The notes: generated by a model from the letters alone, not told the origin. A stretch of 64,000 nt of DNA from Arthrobacter sp. StoSoilB20 (GCF_019977295.1 NZ_AP024651.1:868001-932000); one strand, 5' to 3'. Shown: positions 16,859 through 26,048, numbered from the stretch's first letter. Translations and numbers: made by a program.

Positions 16859-16877
16859 TAAGGTTAGCCTAAGTTAA
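16859..16877 (-). promoter_or_regulatory. IdeR/DtxR-type iron box
   Basis: TAAGGTTAGCCTAAGTTAA matches the consensus TWAGGTWAGSCTWACCTWA at 17 of 19 positions. It lies between the small His-rich gene (minus) and the 3' end of the LysR gene, so the small gene is the only sensible target. Confidence 0.75.
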
Positions 16878-16917
16878 CAACTGGTGGGGCGTCGAATGTT
16901 CCCCTGTGTGACTTCGA

Positions 16918-17838
16918 TCAAACTGGTGGCAGCGGCAAGTCTTCAGCGGCGACGTCCTGCAACATGCGCACTGCTTGCCGGATGGTGGGGCTGGCGGTCA
17001 TCGTTTTCCGGTAGACCAAGCCCACGGATCGTTGCTGCACTGGGTTGATGACCGGAATCGCAACGACGCCCGGCGGCAGCTCCGGCCTTCCGAGACGCGG
17101 GACGAGTGCCACCGCCACCCCCTGCTCCACCATGGCAACGTGCGTCGAGAAGTCGGGATCATAAATGCGGATGTCGGGAACGCGGCCCAGTCCGGCGAAG
17201 ATCTGCAGCAGGGCCTCGTTGCAGATAGCCCCCGCCGGGGTACTGATCCACGTCTCATCCAGCAGGTCTTCACGCTCGACGGCGGTGCGGGACGCCAGCG
17301 GGTGGGTGCTGTTGACCAGGACATCGGCTTGGTCAATGCAGAGGTCCTCGTGCACCAGGTTTTCCGGTATCACCAGCGGCACTGAGTTCCAGTTGTGGAC
17401 GACCGCCAGTTCCGCCTCCCCACTGGCCACTCTTTGAACCGCTTCGCGGGGGTCTTCTGCCAGCACCGTGACCTTCACGGCGGGATGGTTGGCCGCTATG
17501 CGCCCGAGCATCGGCCCCACGAGCCCGCGGCACGCGGTGGAGAACGCCACCAGCCTCAGCAGGCCGGACGGCTTCGCGGGATCAGCCAACAAGGTGGCCT
17601 GGAGCTCTTCCAGTTCGCCCATGATCCGGCGCCCATACCCGGCCAGTGCCAGTCCGCGCTCAGTGAGGAGCACGCCGCGGCCATTCCGCTCCAGAACGGT
17701 AACGCCGGTCTGCTTTTCCAGTTTCTTGATCTGCTGCGACACCGCCGATGGGCTGAATCCCATCACCTCGGACGCCGCCACTACCGAGCCATGCTGTTCC
17801 ACGGCAACCAGCGCCCTCAAGGCGGGGATATCAATCAT
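16918..17838 (-). CDS. LysR family transcriptional regulator
   Basis: 306 aa. The N-terminal HTH reads IPALRALVAVEQHGSVVAAS and SPSAVSQQIKKLEKQTGVTV, and the effector-binding domain occupies the rest. It is divergently transcribed from an EamA-family exporter with a 72-bp shared gap. This is the classic LysR arrangement, so the exporter is its likely target. A TGAAGCA/TGCTTCA inverted pair (17838-17844, 17879-17885) lies in the gap. The effector is not predictable. Confidence 0.9.
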   Translation of the reverse strand: MIDIPALRALVAVEQHGSVVAASEVMGFSPSAVSQQIKKLEKQTGVTVLERNGRGVLLTERGLALAGYGRRIMGELEELQATLLADPAKPSGLLRLVAFSTACRGLVGPMLGRIAANHPAVKVTVLAEDPREAVQRVASGEAELAVVHNWNSVPLVIPENLVHEDLCIDQADVLVNSTHPLASRTAVEREDLLDETWISTPAGAICNEALLQIFAGLGRVPDIRIYDPDFSTHVAMVEQGVAVALVPRLGRPELPPGVVAIPVINPVQQRSVGLVYRKTMTASPTIRQAVRMLQDVAAEDLPLPPV

Positions 17839-17910
17839 GAAGCAAATCTACGCTGTTGGATGCACAATTCAACGCTGGTGCTTCACGCTAAAGGAAGTCA
17901 GAGTGTACTT

Positions 17911-18825
17911 GTGAACCTTCGCCATTCTGCCCTCGCCGTCCTGGTCGCCGTCCTCTGGGGCATCAATTTCGTTGCCATCGACCTCGGCCTGCACACCAAC
18001 GGCAGGGAAGTTCCTCCACTGCTTTTTGTCGCGATGCGCTTTGTCCTCGTCGTCTTCCCCTTCATCCTGTTCATCCGAAAACCGGACGTGGGCTGGAAGC
18101 CGATTCTCGGCGTCGGACTGTTCATGAGCGCCGGACAATTCGGCCTCCTGTATCTGGGCATGGCGCTCGGGATGCCTGCAGGTTTGGCCTCGCTGGTGCT
18201 CCAAGCGCAGGTGCTGTTCACCGTCCTGCTGGCCTCGAAGTTCCTGGGGGAGAGGCCCAGCCGGCGTCAATTGGCCGGCGTGGTCCTCGGCATCGCAGGG
18301 CTGGGAGTGGTGGCGCTGGGGCGCAGTGCTGTGGCACCGGTGCTTCCCCTCATGATTGTCCTGGCCGCGGCTTTGTCCTGGGCTGTCGGCAACGTGGTGG
18401 CAAGGCATTCCAAAGCCGCCTCCGGTTTGGGCCTGGTGGTGTGGTCGGGAGCGGTGGTACCTGTTCCCCTGGCGGGGTTGTCGCTGGTGGTTGACGGCCC
18501 GGGCACGGTCTGGGCTACGCTCACGGACCTGCAGCCGGCCACCATTCTTAGTGCGATCTACACTGCCGTGTTTGCGTCCCTTGTTGGTTACGGCATCTGG
18601 AACCGGCTGTTGTCGCTCTACCCGGGTTCCGACGTCGTGCCTTTCACGCTTTTGGTCCCGGTGATAGGGATGACAGCCGCGTGGCTGGTCCTCAACGAGA
18701 TTCCCACGCTGACCGAAATCATGGGCGGGCTGATACTGCTCCTCGGAGTGGCCATCGCTGTGCTGGGCGCCCGAGGCAAAATCCGCAAGGAAACTCCCGT
18801 TGCGAGGCCCGCTCTGCGCCTTTAG
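17911..18825 (+). CDS. EamA (drug/metabolite transporter) family permease
   Basis: About 304 aa, ten hydrophobic segments in two EamA repeats, with typical signatures VLWGINFVAIDLGLH, LVLQAQVLFTVLLASKFLGE, RRQLAGVVLGIAGLGVVALG and NEIPTLTEIMGGLILLLGV. Homologous permeases export amino acids or metabolites. The GTG at 17911 follows AAGGAAG at rather long spacing. Oddity: the last codons and TAG stop (VARPALRL-stop) are supplied by a 61-nt palindromic element, so the native C terminus has probably been replaced. Regulated most likely by the divergent LysR protein. Confidence 0.9.
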   Translation: MNLRHSALAVLVAVLWGINFVAIDLGLHTNGREVPPLLFVAMRFVLVVFPFILFIRKPDVGWKPILGVGLFMSAGQFGLLYLGMALGMPAGLASLVLQAQVLFTVLLASKFLGERPSRRQLAGVVLGIAGLGVVALGRSAVAPVLPLMIVLAAALSWAVGNVVARHSKAASGLGLVVWSGAVVPVPLAGLSLVVDGPGTVWATLTDLQPATILSAIYTAVFASLVGYGIWNRLLSLYPGSDVVPFTLLVPVIGMTAAWLVLNEIPTLTEIMGGLILLLGVAIAVLGARGKIRKETPVARPALRL

Positions 18826-18859
18826 ACCTCGGGAAAGCGCGCAGAGCGGGCCTCGCAAC
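18799..18859. repeat. 61-nt palindromic element, single copy
   Basis: Perfect 21-base arms (18799-18819 and 18839-18859) with core GAGGCCCGCTCTGCG, around a 19-nt loop. It overlaps the 3' end of the EamA gene and separates it from the convergent aldehyde dehydrogenase gene; it probably works as a bidirectional terminator. Confidence 0.9.
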
Positions 18860-18867
18860 GTGGGGGA

Positions 18868-20346
18868 TCAGCGCAGCCGGAAGATGGTCCGGTGCCAGTC
18901 CTTCTCCACAACGCCGTCCAGCTCGACCATCACATGCTTCACCTGCGTGTATTCCTCAAAGGAGTAGGCGGACATGTCCTTGCCGAAGCCGGATTGCTTG
19001 AAGCCGCCGTGGGGCATCTCGGAAATGATCGGGATATGGTCGTTCACCCAGACGCAGCCGGCGTTGATCTCGCGGGTGGCACGCATGGCCCGCTGCAGGT
19101 TGTTGGTCCAGGCCGACGCTGCCAGTCCATAGACGGTGTGGTTGGCCAGGTGGATCGCTTCGTCATCCGTATCGAACGGAAGGACCACCAGGACCGGGCC
19201 GAACACTTCATCCTTGACGATTTCCGAGTCCGGGCCTGCGTCCACCACCAGGGTGGGCCGGTAGAAGGCGCCGTTTCCCAAACTCCCATCCGTCGGCGCA
19301 TAGCCGCCGGCCATCACCTTGCTGTAGCTCCGGGCGCGATCCACCATCCCCGCCACATGGTCCCGCTGCTTGAATGACGCCAGTGGGCCAAGGTCCGCGT
19401 CCTCATCCCCAGGAACCCCCAGGGTGATCCCCTCGAAGCGGGCTGCGACCTTGGCCACGAATTCCTCGTACACGCTCCGGTGCACAATGGCGCGGGTGGC
19501 TGCGGTGCAGTCCTGCCCGGTATTGATGAGCGAACCAGCAACAGCGCCATGCACTGCGGCGTCCAGCGTGGCGTCGTCGAACACCACGAAGGGTGCTTTT
19601 CCGCCCAATTCAAGATGCACGCGCTTGGCATTGACGGCAGCAGCTTCCAGAACCGTGCGGCCTACAGCGGTGGAACCCGTGAAGGACACCATATCCACGT
19701 CCGGATGCCGCATGAGGGCAGCTCCAACAGTGGCGCCGTCGCCCACAACCACGTTCACCACGCCGTCGGGCAATCCCGCATCAGTGAGCGCCTGCGCGAA
19801 GAGGAGGGAGGTCAAGGGTGTGATCTCGGCGGGCTTGAGGACCATGGTGTTGCCGGCCGCGATTGCGGGCAGGATCTTCCACGCCGCCATCTGCAGCGGG
19901 TAGTTCCAGGGAGCGATGGAGCCCACCACGCCAATGGATTCGCGGCGGATGGACGAGGTGTGCTGAGGGGAGTATTCAGCTGTGGCTTTGCCCTCCAGGT
20001 GGCGGGCTGCCCCGGCGAAGAAGTCGATGTTGTCGATGGTTCCGGGGACGTCGAACTCCCGGGTCAGGCGCAACGGCTTGCCCGTCTGGGAACTCTCCAC
20101 GCGGGAGAACTCTGCGGCCCGTTCCTCCATGATCCTGGCAAACCTTTGCAGGATACCGGCCCGTTCCCCGGCCGTGGTCCTGGACCACGCGGGGTAAGCG
20201 GAACGGGCTGCTGCGACCGCGGATTCGAGGTCCGCCACGGAAGCCAGGCTCACGGTTTCAACCACTTCGGAGGTTGCCGGATTGATGACGTCCAGGGTGG
20301 TGCCCGACGTGCCGGGCAGTAGTTGTCCATTGATGAACTGATGCAT
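18868..20346 (-). CDS. Aldehyde dehydrogenase, gamma-aminobutyraldehyde dehydrogenase-like
   Basis: 492 aa NAD(P)-dependent aldehyde dehydrogenase. Visible landmarks: PWNYPLQMAAWKILPAIAAG (cofactor), FTGSTAVGRTVLEAAA, ELGGKAPFVVFDDA (general-base Glu), NTGQDCTAATRAIVHRSVY (catalytic Cys) and EVFGPVLVVLPFD. Overall sequence is closest in my reading to gamma-aminobutyraldehyde/betaine-aldehyde enzymes, which oxidise omega-amino aldehydes from polyamines. It lies beyond a TetR gene and near an amidohydrolase, an ABC importer and an FAD oxidoreductase, consistent with amine catabolism. The substrate is inferred. Confidence 0.85.
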   Translation of the reverse strand: MHQFINGQLLPGTSGTTLDVINPATSEVVETVSLASVADLESAVAAARSAYPAWSRTTAGERAGILQRFARIMEERAAEFSRVESSQTGKPLRLTREFDVPGTIDNIDFFAGAARHLEGKATAEYSPQHTSSIRRESIGVVGSIAPWNYPLQMAAWKILPAIAAGNTMVLKPAEITPLTSLLFAQALTDAGLPDGVVNVVVGDGATVGAALMRHPDVDMVSFTGSTAVGRTVLEAAAVNAKRVHLELGGKAPFVVFDDATLDAAVHGAVAGSLINTGQDCTAATRAIVHRSVYEEFVAKVAARFEGITLGVPGDEDADLGPLASFKQRDHVAGMVDRARSYSKVMAGGYAPTDGSLGNGAFYRPTLVVDAGPDSEIVKDEVFGPVLVVLPFDTDDEAIHLANHTVYGLAASAWTNNLQRAMRATREINAGCVWVNDHIPIISEMPHGGFKQSGFGKDMSAYSFEEYTQVKHVMVELDGVVEKDWHRTIFRLR

Positions 20347-20522
20347 GGTGTGCCGTGCTTTCCCTGCCGGGCGTCGCTGTCCGGCAGTGGTGAAGGAACA
20401 GTGGTGAAGGAACGACGCCGGGTGGCGGCGTGCGTGCGGAGGATGGGTTGCGTTTCGGGGCGGCTATTCGAAAAAGCCGGTCAGAAAACGGGCAATAAAT
20501 CTGGCGCAGCGAGGTGAGGATC

Positions 20523-20601
20523 CGGTGAAAGTCCCGGGCGGTAAAGGTTCGGTGCAGTGAAAGTTCGGGGCTGAAAGCCCGGTGAAAGTCCGGGGGCTTT
20601 T
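20523..20601 (-). other. Repeated GTGAAAGT motifs and TetR-gene terminator hairpin
   Basis: The gap between the TetR gene and the aldehyde dehydrogenase start contains GTGAAAGT three times (at about 20525, 20557 and 20581). The distal part folds on the minus strand as AAAGCCC...GGGCTTT, a plausible terminator for the TetR transcript. The other copies may be decayed duplications or an operator array. Nothing else is visible in 20347-20625. Confidence 0.4.
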
Positions 20602-20625
20602 GCGAAGGTGCCGAAAGGCGGTGCG

Positions 20626-21303
20626 TCAGCCCTGAGTGCTTTCGCGCTCGGCGCTGTCCAGGATGGCGGCGAGGCCTGCCTGGAATGCCTTCAGGGAATC
20701 GAGGTTTTGCAGTGCGGCGTGATGCTTTTCAAGGAGGGGGTGACCGGTAATGCGGGTGAAGACCCGTGGGTTGAGCCAGGGATCGTGCCCCTCGGAGTCG
20801 GGAAGCCGTTGGATTTCAACGGCAATGCCGGCACCGAGCGCAAGGGTGTAGCTTTCAAGGGCTGCGTAGTAGTGCACCACGCGGTCTTCTTCCAGCCCGG
20901 CGTCCGTCAGGCACTGGAGGACGAACTCAATGGCCTTCAACTCGCCGGGACCGTAAGTGTCCGTAGCGAACGATTCGCTGCCCAGGGCGGGGTGCTGCAT
21001 GAAGACCCTGAGGAGCTCGTCCAGGTACGCCTCCAGCCGGGCGCGCCAGTCCCTATCCCGTGTCACTGCCAGTGTGCGCTCCACCGAGGTCATGAACAGC
21101 TTGTCCAAGGCGGCCCTGACAATCGCATCCCTGTTCCGGAAATGCCGGTAAACAGCAGTGGCGTCGACCTCGAGTTCCTGTCCCAGCCGCCGGACAGTGA
21201 GCCGGTCTCCGGGTTCCTGGCTGGAAATCCGGAGGACAGCGTCGATGATGGTGGCTGGATCCAGGCGTGTGCGGCGGTCCGTCGACTGTGCTGGCTGCAC
21301 CAT
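20626..21303 (-). CDS. TetR/AcrR family transcriptional regulator
   Basis: 225 aa. The N-terminal HTH is DPATIIDAVLRISSQEPGDR followed by LTVRRLGQELEVDATAVYRH. The C-terminal ligand domain is helical and resembles the TetR_C family. It is divergent from the amidohydrolase-ABC operon. Two related palindromes lie in the shared gap, one of them perfect, so it likely represses that operon and itself until an imported substrate or product binds. Confidence 0.9.
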   Translation of the reverse strand: MVQPAQSTDRRTRLDPATIIDAVLRISSQEPGDRLTVRRLGQELEVDATAVYRHFRNRDAIVRAALDKLFMTSVERTLAVTRDRDWRARLEAYLDELLRVFMQHPALGSESFATDTYGPGELKAIEFVLQCLTDAGLEEDRVVHYYAALESYTLALGAGIAVEIQRLPDSEGHDPWLNPRVFTRITGHPLLEKHHAALQNLDSLKAFQAGLAAILDSAERESTQG

Positions 21304-21380
21304 CTGCTTGTCCGCCTTCCATGCGTTCCCCGGTTGACTATCAACCTACATGATTCATGGCCACCTCCTTTCGAGGACTA

Positions 21381-21419
21381 GTCAAAGTCTTTGTCATCAC
21401 TGATGTCAACACTGTTGAC
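21381..21419. promoter_or_regulatory. Twin palindromic operators between TetR gene and amidohydrolase operon
   Basis: GTCAACACTGTTGAC (21405-21419) is a perfect 7-1-7 palindrome. GTCAAAGTCTTTGTC (21381-21395) is a related imperfect copy sharing the outer GTCAA and TTG half-sites. Centres are 24 bp apart. The location fits an autoregulated TetR operator pair. Confidence 0.65.
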
Positions 21420-21482
21420 TTTAATGTGATCCGGCTCATAGTCTGTCTCCAGAGTTGAATTTCCCTTGAAAGGACTCGAATC

Positions 21483-23312
21483 GTGCACGCAGAGATTTTG
21501 TTGGAGAACGGATGGGTGTACACCGGCAAAGACGCCGGACCCATCCGGGCGGATATAGCAATTGCGGGCGGCCGGATCATCGCTGTCCAAAACGCCCAGG
21601 ACGCCCGGGACGCCCGGGACGCCCGGGACGCCCGGGACGCCCGGGACGCCCGGGATGCCGAGAACCCCCAGGACGCAGGAGACGCCCAGAACCCCCAGAA
21701 CGCAGGAGACGCCGGAGGGATCCAGGGGACCATCGCCCCGCACACCCGCCGCGTGGACCTCCAAGGACAGCTGGTGCTTCCCGGTTTCCAGGATGCCCAC
21801 ATCCACCCCATTTTCGCCGGAATAGAGCTGCTCGAGTGCGACCTGACGGAGGTGGCCAGCGCCGAAGAAGCCGTGGAAACAGTGGCCCGCTACGCCGCGG
21901 ACAACCCGGACCAGCCATGGATCCTCGGCGCAGGGTGGTCCATGGACCTGTTTCCGGGTGGCACCCCCATACGGCAGCTGCTGGACGCAGTGGTGCCGGA
22001 CCGCCCTGTTTACCTCGTCAACAGGGATCACCACGGGGCGTGGGCCAACACTGCGGCGTTCAAAGCCGCCGGGATCACCAAGGAAACGCCTGATCCGGAG
22101 GGTGGCCGCTTGGAGCGTGAAGAAGATGGCACACCCGCAGGTACTGTTCACGAGGGCGCCATGGACCTGTTCAATCCGGTGAAGCCGGAGGTCCCTTATG
22201 AGTTGGCGTACCAAGGCCTCATGGCCTCCCAGAAACTACTTCTCGCCCAGGGCATCACCGCCTGGCAGGACGCTTGGGTTCCCATCCCGGAAGGCGGGCA
22301 TGCCGATCACCTTGAGGTCTACCAGGACGCCGCGAAGGCCGGGGACCTCAAGGTCCGGGTCACGGCATGCCAGTGGTGGGACAGGACCGCCGGGATGTCC
22401 CAACTGGACGCAATCGTGGAACGCCGGGACAGCGTCGCCGGCGCCTTCGACCCCCTCCACCTCAATGCCAACACCGTCAAAGTGATGGTGGACGGTGTTG
22501 CGGAGAACTACACGGCAGCCATGCACCACGTCTACCTGGACCACCATGGACACCACACGGACAACCGCGGGATCGAGTTCTTCGAACCGGAGGAGCTGAA
22601 GGAGTTCGTGACCGCCATTGACGCCGAGGGCATGCAGGTTCATTTCCATGCGCTCGGGGACCGCGCTGTGACGGATGCACTGGATGCCTTGCAGGCTGCC
22701 CGGGAGGCCAACGGCGCCAACGATCACCGGCACCACCTTGCGCATCTTCAGGTGGTTCGGGACGAAGACCTTCCCCGTTTTGCCGCGCTCGACGCAGCCG
22801 CCAACGTGCAAGCGCTCTGGGCTTGCCATGAGGAACAGATGGACACCCTGACCCTCCCCTTCCTGGAGCCTGGCGCAGAGGACCGGCACTATCCCTTCGG
22901 CCAGCTGGCCAGCGCCGGGGCCACTGTAGTGGCGGGCAGCGACTGGCCGGTCTCCACTGCCGATCCCATCGCGGCCATCCATGTGGCAGTCAACCGCACT
23001 GCTCCCGGCGAGGACCTGCCTCCCCTTGGCCCGGCGTCACAAAAGCTCAGCCTCAAGCAGATCGTGGACGCCTACACGCACGGTACGGCCTGGATCAACC
23101 ACCTCGATGCCGCGACAGGCACCCTTGAACCTGGAAAACTCGCAGATCTGGTGGTGCTCGACCTGAACATCTTCGAACTCCCCGAGGAAGAACTGCACCG
23201 GGCAGTGGTGACGCAGACGTGGATTGGGGGCGAGTGCGTCTATGACCGTGCGGCAGCCCAAAGCCCACTCACGGAAACACGCCGTAGCCATCAACCGGCG
23301 GTGACGCAGTGA
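21483..23312 (+). CDS. Amidohydrolase (Amidohydrolase_3 / YtcJ-like) with an internal DAR repeat
   Basis: 609 aa metal-dependent amidohydrolase. LVLPGFQDAHIHPIFAG gives the HxH metal motif, VHFHALGDRAVTDALDA and HHLAHLQVV supply further His ligands, and VVAGSDWPVSTADP has the catalytic Asp. These match the cytosolic YtcJ-type branch. The GTG at 21483 follows AAAGGA. Residues 40-57 are six perfect Asp-Ala-Arg repeats encoded by a 9-bp tandem repeat, followed by degenerate NPQ/DAG repeats. They sit in a loop of the N-terminal beta domain, before VDLQGQLVLPGF. The downstream transporter gene overlaps by 4 bp, so the substrate is probably imported by it. Confidence 0.88.
   Translation: MHAEILLENGWVYTGKDAGPIRADIAIAGGRIIAVQNAQDARDARDARDARDARDARDAENPQDAGDAQNPQNAGDAGGIQGTIAPHTRRVDLQGQLVLPGFQDAHIHPIFAGIELLECDLTEVASAEEAVETVARYAADNPDQPWILGAGWSMDLFPGGTPIRQLLDAVVPDRPVYLVNRDHHGAWANTAAFKAAGITKETPDPEGGRLEREEDGTPAGTVHEGAMDLFNPVKPEVPYELAYQGLMASQKLLLAQGITAWQDAWVPIPEGGHADHLEVYQDAAKAGDLKVRVTACQWWDRTAGMSQLDAIVERRDSVAGAFDPLHLNANTVKVMVDGVAENYTAAMHHVYLDHHGHHTDNRGIEFFEPEELKEFVTAIDAEGMQVHFHALGDRAVTDALDALQAAREANGANDHRHHLAHLQVVRDEDLPRFAALDAAANVQALWACHEEQMDTLTLPFLEPGAEDRHYPFGQLASAGATVVAGSDWPVSTADPIAAIHVAVNRTAPGEDLPPLGPASQKLSLKQIVDAYTHGTAWINHLDAATGTLEPGKLADLVVLDLNIFELPEEELHRAVVTQTWIGGECVYDRAAAQSPLTETRRSHQPAVTQ
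21600..21719 (+). repeat. In-frame 9-bp and 27-bp tandem repeats inside the amidohydrolase gene
   Basis: GACGCCCGG is repeated six times without error at 21600-21653. A degenerate continuation follows, in which a 27-bp block (AACCCCCAGGACGCAGGAGA...) occurs twice at about 21663-21716. All units preserve the reading frame. Confidence 0.9.
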
Positions 23313-25018
23313 GGCAGCCAAAAGCGCAGACACCTGCACCCACACCTTCGCAGGGCGCCGTGCGACCCAAACAGCGGACGACGCCGTCGCGCATCACCGC
23401 GGTGACGGTCGCCGGCGTCGTACTCGGCTTGGTCCTGGGCGGCTGCGGCGTGCGGCCCGCCGGCGTGACTGACGCAGCCGACGGTGCCAAGTACACCGTG
23501 TCGGACTCCACCGAGCCTCCCAGCAAGGAAATCGACAACTTCACCTGGGCCATGTACGCGGAGCCTTTCTCCCTGGACTACGCCTACGCCTTCGACTATC
23601 CGGACAACACGGTCCTGTCCAACGTGTGCGAATCGCTCTTCAGGTGGAACGCGGACCTCTCGTCCTCGCCCGGCCTGGCCACGGGAGTAGAGAATCCTGA
23701 TCCCCTGACATGGGTTTACACCATCCGCCAAGGGGTGAAGTTCCACGATGGCACTGAGATGACGGCGGACGACGTCGTAGCTTCCTTGAGCCGCCACCTT
23801 GACCCGGAAGTGGGCTCGTTCTGGGCGTCGTCCTACCAAAATGTGGAATCGATCGTAAAGACCGGCGACTACCAGGTCACTGTCACCACCACGCGTCCGG
23901 ACTACGTGTTCAACGCTTCCCTGGTTGGCGCCCCCGGGGTTGTGGAGTCAGCCAAAACCCTTGAGGACGCTGGAAAGGACTACGGCAACTCCAAAGCCGG
24001 CGTGAACTGCACCGGACCCTTCCAGTTCGATCAATGGGAAGCGGGGGAGAGCATCACCCTCAAACGCTTCGACGACTACTGGGATCCGGACCTCAAAGCC
24101 AAATCGAAGCAGGTCACCTTCACCATCCTCCCGGACGCCACCTCCCGCATCAACGCCTTCCAAACCGGCGAAATCGACGGCGGGTTCGCGATCCCGTCCA
24201 ACGCGATCGACATCCTCAAAGCCAACAAAGACGCAGGATCCCTCTACTTCGGCAAGGACACCTCTGTGCAGAGCATGGTCTTTACCAACCTGGCCGGAAC
24301 GTTCAAGGATGTCCGCGTCCGCAAAGCGCTCATGATGGCCATCAACCGGGACGCGCTGATCAAGGCCGCGGAGCAGGGGTACGCGAAGAAGACAGATGCC
24401 CTGACCACCAAAAGCGTATGGAAGAGCATTCAACCGGGAACAACGGACGAGGCCTTCGACGGACTGTTGTCCACGCCCTATGACCTTGCCGAAGCCAAGA
24501 GGCTCATCAAGGAAGCGGGGGCCGAGGGCAGCACCTTCGTCTTCGCTACGGCCTCGCTCAATGCAGCCTTCGACATCGCAGCCCGGGCCATAGCCTCCGC
24601 GGCCAAGGAGATCGGCTTGGAACCGGAAATCCAGACCATGTCCAACGACAAATACACCACCTTGTTCTCCGACCCCGAGGCCCGCAGGAACGTGGATCTC
24701 CTGGTCACTTCCTGGTACCTGTCCAGCACCGAGCCCCTGGAAATGTACAGCGTGTTGCGCACCGGGGACTTCAGCAACTACGGAGGGTGGAGCAACCCGG
24801 AATTCGATGACGTGGTGAACTCCGCCTACGGAGTGCAGGACCCTGATGCCCGCGGCAAACTCACGGGCAAAGCGGCCAAGCTGGCCAGCGAAGACGTGGT
24901 TTGGGGACCGCTGTACGAGACCGTCACCTCCATGTGGCTGGGCAAGCGCATCACCGGCGCGGACCCGTCCATCAATTACATGTACTTCCCGTGGGCAGCC
25001 CAGATAGGAGGTCGCTGA
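23309..25018 (+). CDS. ABC transporter substrate-binding lipoprotein (peptide/Dpp family)
   Basis: 569 aa family 5 extracellular solute-binding protein. After a basic N terminus, a hydrophobic segment ends in the lipobox LVLGGCG, so it is lipid-anchored. Family motifs: LTWVYTIRQGVKFHDGTEMT, FQFDQWEAGESITLKRFDDY and VRKALMMAINRDALIKAA. The GTG overlaps the amidohydrolase stop (GTGA). Family members bind peptides, nickel, opines or other amino compounds; together with the amidohydrolase the ligand is likely an amide or peptide-like molecule. First gene of the SBP-permease-permease-ATPase set. Confidence 0.92.
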   Translation: MRQPKAQTPAPTPSQGAVRPKQRTTPSRITAVTVAGVVLGLVLGGCGVRPAGVTDAADGAKYTVSDSTEPPSKEIDNFTWAMYAEPFSLDYAYAFDYPDNTVLSNVCESLFRWNADLSSSPGLATGVENPDPLTWVYTIRQGVKFHDGTEMTADDVVASLSRHLDPEVGSFWASSYQNVESIVKTGDYQVTVTTTRPDYVFNASLVGAPGVVESAKTLEDAGKDYGNSKAGVNCTGPFQFDQWEAGESITLKRFDDYWDPDLKAKSKQVTFTILPDATSRINAFQTGEIDGGFAIPSNAIDILKANKDAGSLYFGKDTSVQSMVFTNLAGTFKDVRVRKALMMAINRDALIKAAEQGYAKKTDALTTKSVWKSIQPGTTDEAFDGLLSTPYDLAEAKRLIKEAGAEGSTFVFATASLNAAFDIAARAIASAAKEIGLEPEIQTMSNDKYTTLFSDPEARRNVDLLVTSWYLSSTEPLEMYSVLRTGDFSNYGGWSNPEFDDVVNSAYGVQDPDARGKLTGKAAKLASEDVVWGPLYETVTSMWLGKRITGADPSINYMYFPWAAQIGGR

Positions 25019-25019
25019 C

Positions 25020-26048
25020 GTGACCGTTGCAGAAAAGCTCCCGGCAGCTTCCTCCCCGGCAGGTCCCACCCGTCAACGGGCCAAAGCCGGCACCGCACGC
25101 CCGGCCATGTATATCGTGAAAAAGTTGTTGGCCCTGGTGCTGACACTGTTTGTTGCCTCCCTGGCCGTGTTCTTCTCACGCTTCCTCGTTCCGGGAGATC
25201 CGGCCCGCTTCCTGCTGAGGGGACGCAGCCCCAAGCCCGAAGCACTCGAAGAAATCACCCGCCAGTTCGGCTTGGATAAACCGGCCTGGGAACAGTACTT
25301 TAATTGGCTCGGCGGCATACTCCACGGCGACTGGGGCCGCTCCCTGACCTACCGCCAGAATGTTTCCGACGTCCTGCTGGGCCGGCTGCCCACCACGCTG
25401 CAACTCGTGGCGTTGGCCGCTGTGTTCATCACCATCCTCGGGTTGTTCGCGGGCATCGTGGCCAGCCTGAACAAGGGCTTCGGTGACCGCTTCATCCTCA
25501 TCACCCTCACCGCGGCCGGGGCAGTGCCTCCGTTCGTGGCAGCCATCGCCTTGGTTGCGCTCTTCTCCGTAGGCCTGGGCTGGTTCCCCTCCTTCGGAAG
25601 TGGCGACGGCGGAGCGGACCGGATCTGGCACCTGACCCTCCCGGCGCTCGCCTTGGGCATCACCTACATCGCCATGGTGGCCAGGGTGACGCGCTCCTCC
25701 ATGAACGAACAACTGCTCCGTGAGCATGTGGAAGTGGCAACCAGCCGTGGGCTGACCCGCGGATCCGTGGTGGCACGCCATGTGTTGCGCAACGCCCTGG
25801 GACCCATCCTGACAGTGAGCGGCGTGCTCGTGGCCGGGCTCCTGGTCTCCAGCGCCATCATCGAGCGGACCTTCGGCCTCTCCGGCATCGGACAACTCCT
25901 GGTGCAGTCCATCGACCGCCTGGACTTCGCAGTCGTCCAGGCAATCGTCATGGTGGTGGTTGCCGCATTTGTCGTAGTGAACACCGTGGTGGACCTCATC
26001 CAACCCCTCATTGATCCGCGGATCGCGGCCGGAACGGAGTCCCGATGA
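25020..26048 (+). CDS. ABC transporter permease, DppB type
   Basis: 342 aa. N-terminal signal-anchor helix (LLALVLTLFVASLAVFFSRF), the DppB hallmark RQFGLDKPAWEQYFNWLGGI, five more membrane spans, and the coupling EAA loop EVATSRGLTRGSVVARHVLR. It begins with GTG one base after the SBP stop. A 40-residue Pro/Ala-rich start precedes the first helix, so a later start (MYIVKKL, near 25107) is possible. Confidence 0.92.
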   Translation: MTVAEKLPAASSPAGPTRQRAKAGTARPAMYIVKKLLALVLTLFVASLAVFFSRFLVPGDPARFLLRGRSPKPEALEEITRQFGLDKPAWEQYFNWLGGILHGDWGRSLTYRQNVSDVLLGRLPTTLQLVALAAVFITILGLFAGIVASLNKGFGDRFILITLTAAGAVPPFVAAIALVALFSVGLGWFPSFGSGDGGADRIWHLTLPALALGITYIAMVARVTRSSMNEQLLREHVEVATSRGLTRGSVVARHVLRNALGPILTVSGVLVAGLLVSSAIIERTFGLSGIGQLLVQSIDRLDFAVVQAIVMVVVAAFVVVNTVVDLIQPLIDPRIAAGTESR

